Shown here: positions 61,103 to 64,000 of the stretch, piece by piece
Layout of the letters: every line of letters starts with the position of its first letter
Position numbering within the stretch: the first letter of the stretch is position 1
Assembly (NCBI RefSeq): GCF_003122365.1
Contig: NZ_CP029254.1
Location: forward strand, 3,234,501 to 3,298,500
Source: Streptomyces spongiicola
GTDB taxonomy: Bacteria > Actinomycetota > Actinomycetes > Streptomycetales > Streptomycetaceae
DNA length: 64,000 nucleotides
Direction of reading: 5' to 3'
Made by a program: the position numbers and the translations under genes
The notes under the pieces: generated by a model
The model's input: the letters and a program-made list of their open reading frames with translations, nothing else
Told to the model about the DNA's origin: nothing
Database searches by the model: none

Positions 61103-62509
61103 ATGCGAGACCCGCTGTCCGTCCTCACCGAGTCCTTCACGTCCTTCCTCTTCGGAAAGGTCGAGACGACCCGCTCCCCCGTGCGCACCTCCACGGGCCA
61201 GGCGCAGGCCGTCTACCTGCCGACCGCGGCGCCGGGCCTGGGCGACTCGGGCGTGATCATCGGCCGCGAGGTCTACAGCGGCAAGGGCTACGTCTACGAC
61301 CCGTTCCAGCTGTACGGGCAGCAGCTCCCCGCCCCCCACTGGCTGGTCCTCGGCGAGTCCGGCAACGGCAAGTCGGCGCTGGAGAAGACCTACGTCCTGC
61401 GGCAGCTCCGCTTCCGCGACCGCCAGGTCGTCGTTCTGGACGCGCAGGGCGAGGACGGCGTCGGCGAGTGGAACCTCATCGCCCAGGAGCTGGGGATAAC
61501 CCCCATCCGGCTCGACCCGAGGGCAGCCCTGGACGACGGTATCCGCCTCAACCCGCTGGACCCGTCGATCACCACCACCGGGCAGCTCGCGCTGCTGCGC
61601 ACCATCATCGAGGTCGCCATGGGGCACGGCCTCGACGAGCGGGCGGGCTTCGCGCTCAAGGTGGCGCACGCGTACGTCAACGAGACCGTCGGCGACCGGC
61701 AGCCGGTCCTCACCGACATCGTGGACCAACTGCGCCATCCGAAACCCGAGTCGGCGGCGGCGATGAACGTCGACATCGACGACGTGCGGGCCTGGGGTCT
61801 CGACGTCGCCCTGGTCCTCGACCGCCTCGTCGACGGCGACCTGCGCGGCATGTTCGACGGCCCGACCACCATCGGCATCGACCTGGACGCCCCGCTCATC
61901 GTCTTCGACCTGTCGCACATCGACCGCAACTCCATCGCCATGCCGATCCTCATGGCCATCGTCGGGGTCTGGCTGGAGCACACCTGGATCCGCCCGGACC
62001 GGAAGAAGCGCATCTTCCTCGTGGAGGAGGCCTGGCACATCATCAACAGCCCCTTCGTCGCGCAGCTCTTCCAGCGGCTGCTGAAGTTCGGCCGGCGGCT
62101 CGGCCTGTCCTTCGTCGCCGTCGTCCACCACCTGAGCGACGTGGTCGACGGCGCCGCCGCCCGGGAGGCCGCCGCCATCCTGAAGATGGCGTCGACGCGC
62201 ACGATCTACGCCCAGAAGGCGGACGAGGCCCGGGCGACGGGCAGAGTGCTCGGGCTGCCCCGGTGGGCTGTGGAGATCATCCCCACCCTGACCCCCGGTA
62301 TCGCGGTCTGGGACGTCAACGGCAACGTCCAGGTCGTCAAGCACCTGGTGACGGAGGCCGAGCGCCCCCTGGTCTACACGGACCGGGCGATGACCGAGTC
62401 CGCTCTCCACGAGGACGTCCGGGCCGCGGAACAGGAGGCGGAGGAGCGCGCCGCCTTCATCGAACGGCAGCAGCGGAGGCTGGACTCCTCCGAGTCGACG
62501 GTGGCCTGA
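61103..62509 (+). CDS. VirB4-like ATPase of the T4SS-like (cmd) cluster
   Basis: A 468-residue soluble ATPase. Walker A is GESGNGKS (residues 84-91), Walker B is IFLVEEAWHI (about 302-311), and FGRRLGLSFVAVVHHLSDVV with the following EAAAILKMASTRTIYAQK is the arginine-finger/sensor region of VirB4/HerA-type motors. AGFALKVAHAYVNETVGDRQ forms part of the helical insertion. With the preceding gene it makes a complete VirB4-like motor. The S. coelicolor equivalent is, from memory, the ATP/GTP-binding member of the cmdABCDEF cluster, whose loss disturbs sporulation and pigment production. Confidence 0.9.
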   Translation: MRDPLSVLTESFTSFLFGKVETTRSPVRTSTGQAQAVYLPTAAPGLGDSGVIIGREVYSGKGYVYDPFQLYGQQLPAPHWLVLGESGNGKSALEKTYVLRQLRFRDRQVVVLDAQGEDGVGEWNLIAQELGITPIRLDPRAALDDGIRLNPLDPSITTTGQLALLRTIIEVAMGHGLDERAGFALKVAHAYVNETVGDRQPVLTDIVDQLRHPKPESAAAMNVDIDDVRAWGLDVALVLDRLVDGDLRGMFDGPTTIGIDLDAPLIVFDLSHIDRNSIAMPILMAIVGVWLEHTWIRPDRKKRIFLVEEAWHIINSPFVAQLFQRLLKFGRRLGLSFVAVVHHLSDVVDGAAAREAAAILKMASTRTIYAQKADEARATGRVLGLPRWAVEIIPTLTPGIAVWDVNGNVQVVKHLVTEAERPLVYTDRAMTESALHEDVRAAEQEAEERAAFIERQQRRLDSSESTVA

Positions 62510-62511
62510 CG

Positions 62512-64000
62512 GTGACGCGCGACCCGGGACGCGGCCCCGGCCGGGAGCGGCCGCGCCAGGAGCGGGGTGTGCCCGACGGCCTGCTCGTGGGCTTCCTCGG
62601 CCTGCTCGTCGGGCTGAGCCTGCTGGTCTGGACGGCAACGGGGCTCGCCGGCCTGCTCACCCACGGCTCCTGGCCGGAGGGCGTGACGTTCACCAACACC
62701 CCGCTCGCCATACGCAGCCTCGTGTCCGAGCCCCGGGACCTGCCCGCGGCCTGGCCCGCCACACCCGCCGACCGGCTTTCGGGCCACGGACTGTTCTGGG
62801 GTCTGCTCATCGGCCTGCTGATGACGCTCGTGGTGCTGACGGTGTTCGTCCTGGGCACCCTGTCCCGGTGGCGCGCGGTACGGTCGCGCCGCGAGGCGGA
62901 CGTGGAGACGGGCGGGAAGACGGGCGGGAAGACGGAGGTGGAGGCGGGCCGGAAGACGGGCGGCGACGTCCCGGCCGAGGCGGTCCCGGCGCCGGCCCCG
63001 GACCGGCGGGTTCACCGCCCGGGCACGGCCGTCACCGAGGAGGCCGCCGTCCCCGCAGGATCCGCGGCCGGCGCCGGTACGACGTACCCGTTCGAAGCGG
63101 CGCCCCCCATGGAACCCGCGCCGGCCTCGATGCCGATCGGCCATGGCGCGACCTCGGCACCCGCCGAGCCCTCCGCACCCACGGACCCTCACTCGCCGGA
63201 GCGGACCGGCGCCCCGGCCCCCCGCCGTCCGCGGGTCCTCTACGCAGCCCCGTCCGCCCGGCGCACCTCCGCCGTCCAGACGATCCGCGAAGCCGCCGGC
63301 CCCGCGCTCGTCGTCACATCCGATCCGGTCGTCTGGTCGGAGACCAGGGAAGCCAGGGCCGAACTCGGCCCGGTCCTCGTCTACGATCCGGGCCATCTCT
63401 GCGACACACCCGCACGACTCCACTGGTCCCCGACGGCCGGTTGCGCGGATCCGGCCACGGCGGCGAGCCGGGCGACCGCCCTCTTCGCTCCCGTACGTCC
63501 CCCCTCCCGCCTCGACGAAGCCGTCGCGGACACCGCGGAGACGCTGCTGCGCTGCTGGCTGCACGCCGCCGCCGTGGACGGACGCCCGTTCAAGCAGGTC
63601 CACCGCTGGGCCCAGGGGAGTGGCGCGCACGAACCTGTACAAATCCTCCGCACCCACCCGAAGGCCGCCTCCGGACTCGCAGGGCTGCTCGAGTCGGCGC
63701 TCACCTCGCACAGTGAACGCCGGGAGATCGCAATGGAGCTGACGGCCCGTACGCTGGCAGCCCTTTCCTCCGTCCACATCCGTCAGGCCTGCACCCCGAA
63801 CCGAGCGGATTCGCTCACGCTGGAATCATTTGCGGACGAGGGGGGCACGCTCTATGTGGTGGGTGAATCGATCGAGGGTCCGCGCTCCCGCCCGGGGGCC
63901 ATGCCGCTCCTGACCGCACTCACCTCCAGCGTGGTCGAGCACGGCCGCCGCATGGCCGCACGGTCATCCGACGGTCGGCTCGACCCACCATTCACCCTCG
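62512..64000 (+). CDS. VirD4/TraG-like coupling protein with altered P-loop (3' end outside window)
   Basis: GTG 62512 lies two bases after the preceding stop codon, and 496 codons are visible. Two transmembrane helices (about 22-44 and 93-117) flank a short extracytoplasmic loop, the usual VirD4 membrane module. A 100-residue Pro/Ala/Glu-rich linker follows. The nucleotide domain then starts at PRVLYAAPSARRTSAVQTIR, LVVTSDPVVWSETREARAEL and VLVYDPGHLCDTPARLHWSP, which align by eye with the start of TraG/VirD4 domains. However, the G-x-x-G-x-G-K-S/T loop reads APSARRTSA, without Gly or Lys. Nucleotide hydrolysis is therefore doubtful. Confidence 0.8.
   Translation, partial: MTRDPGRGPGRERPRQERGVPDGLLVGFLGLLVGLSLLVWTATGLAGLLTHGSWPEGVTFTNTPLAIRSLVSEPRDLPAAWPATPADRLSGHGLFWGLLIGLLMTLVVLTVFVLGTLSRWRAVRSRREADVETGGKTGGKTEVEAGRKTGGDVPAEAVPAPAPDRRVHRPGTAVTEEAAVPAGSAAGAGTTYPFEAAPPMEPAPASMPIGHGATSAPAEPSAPTDPHSPERTGAPAPRRPRVLYAAPSARRTSAVQTIREAAGPALVVTSDPVVWSETREARAELGPVLVYDPGHLCDTPARLHWSPTAGCADPATAASRATALFAPVRPPSRLDEAVADTAETLLRCWLHAAAVDGRPFKQVHRWAQGSGAHEPVQILRTHPKAASGLAGLLESALTSHSERREIAMELTARTLAALSSVHIRQACTPNRADSLTLESFADEGGTLYVVGESIEGPRSRPGAMPLLTALTSSVVEHGRRMAARSSDGRLDPPFTL

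Noticed and set aside
1..64000. CRISPR array
   Set aside because: All tandem repeats seen have short units with no unique spacers, and no cas gene is present.

Overview
The window is chromosomal DNA of a high-GC actinomycete, almost certainly a Streptomyces. GC is very high, codon third positions are nearly all G or C, GTG/TTG starts are frequent, and many starts are leaderless (a TAnnnT -10 hexamer six to eight bases before the start). Gene content and order match, from memory, the conserved S. coelicolor core running from the phosphoglycerate mutase/mshA region down to the cmdABCDEF cluster. Both mycothiol genes present (mshA, mshD) and the c-di-GMP-responsive anti-sigma factor gene rsiG support Streptomyces.

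Left part (1-9.7 kb): the 3' end of a tyrosine integrase abuts gpmA, suggesting the edge of an integrated element. Then come mshA with a YbjN-domain gene, a methyltransferase, a secreted NlpC/P60 hydrolase, a receiver-PP2C phosphatase, and a conserved HTH / HbhA-like / DUF2516 block with a perfect 20-bp palindrome upstream. From 9.7 to 16.6 kb the DNA looks accessory and eroded: vapBC, a 5'-truncated RlmA/TlrB-type methyltransferase, gene fragments, two hypothetical genes, a NUDIX gene, a penicillin-binding protein and an IS701-type transposase remnant.

Middle part (16.7-36 kb): AraC regulator plus VOC protein, Eis-like acetyltransferase, rsiG, dtd, ygfZ, nur and a nitrobindin-like gene. A sulfur block follows (DsrE, DUF3099, DUF1416, thiosulfate sulfurtransferase with a Cys-containing leader peptide), then DUF2993, a membrane protein, MoaD, an alpha/beta hydrolase, glnR (preceded by a hairpin and an overlapping uORF), a LacI regulator and an htrA-like protease next to a two-component system.

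Right part (36-51 kb) is a phosphate block: secreted 5'-nucleotidase, mshD, ppk-CHAD-NUDIX, pstSCAB behind a PHO box, a Pit transporter with its PhoU-like partner, then csoR with its operator. The last 13 kb hold a lipoprotein, small conserved genes, a PAP2 phosphatase, a thioesterase and a conserved membrane cluster that reads like a chromosomal type IV secretion system: SLT-NlpC/P60 hydrolase, VirB8-, VirB6-, VirB3/B4- and VirD4-like proteins, with no relaxase visible. The final gene runs off the window.

Many intergenic gaps carry short GC-rich tandem repeats with units of about 7 to 35 bp, an unusual density. No rRNA, tRNA or CRISPR array was recognised.
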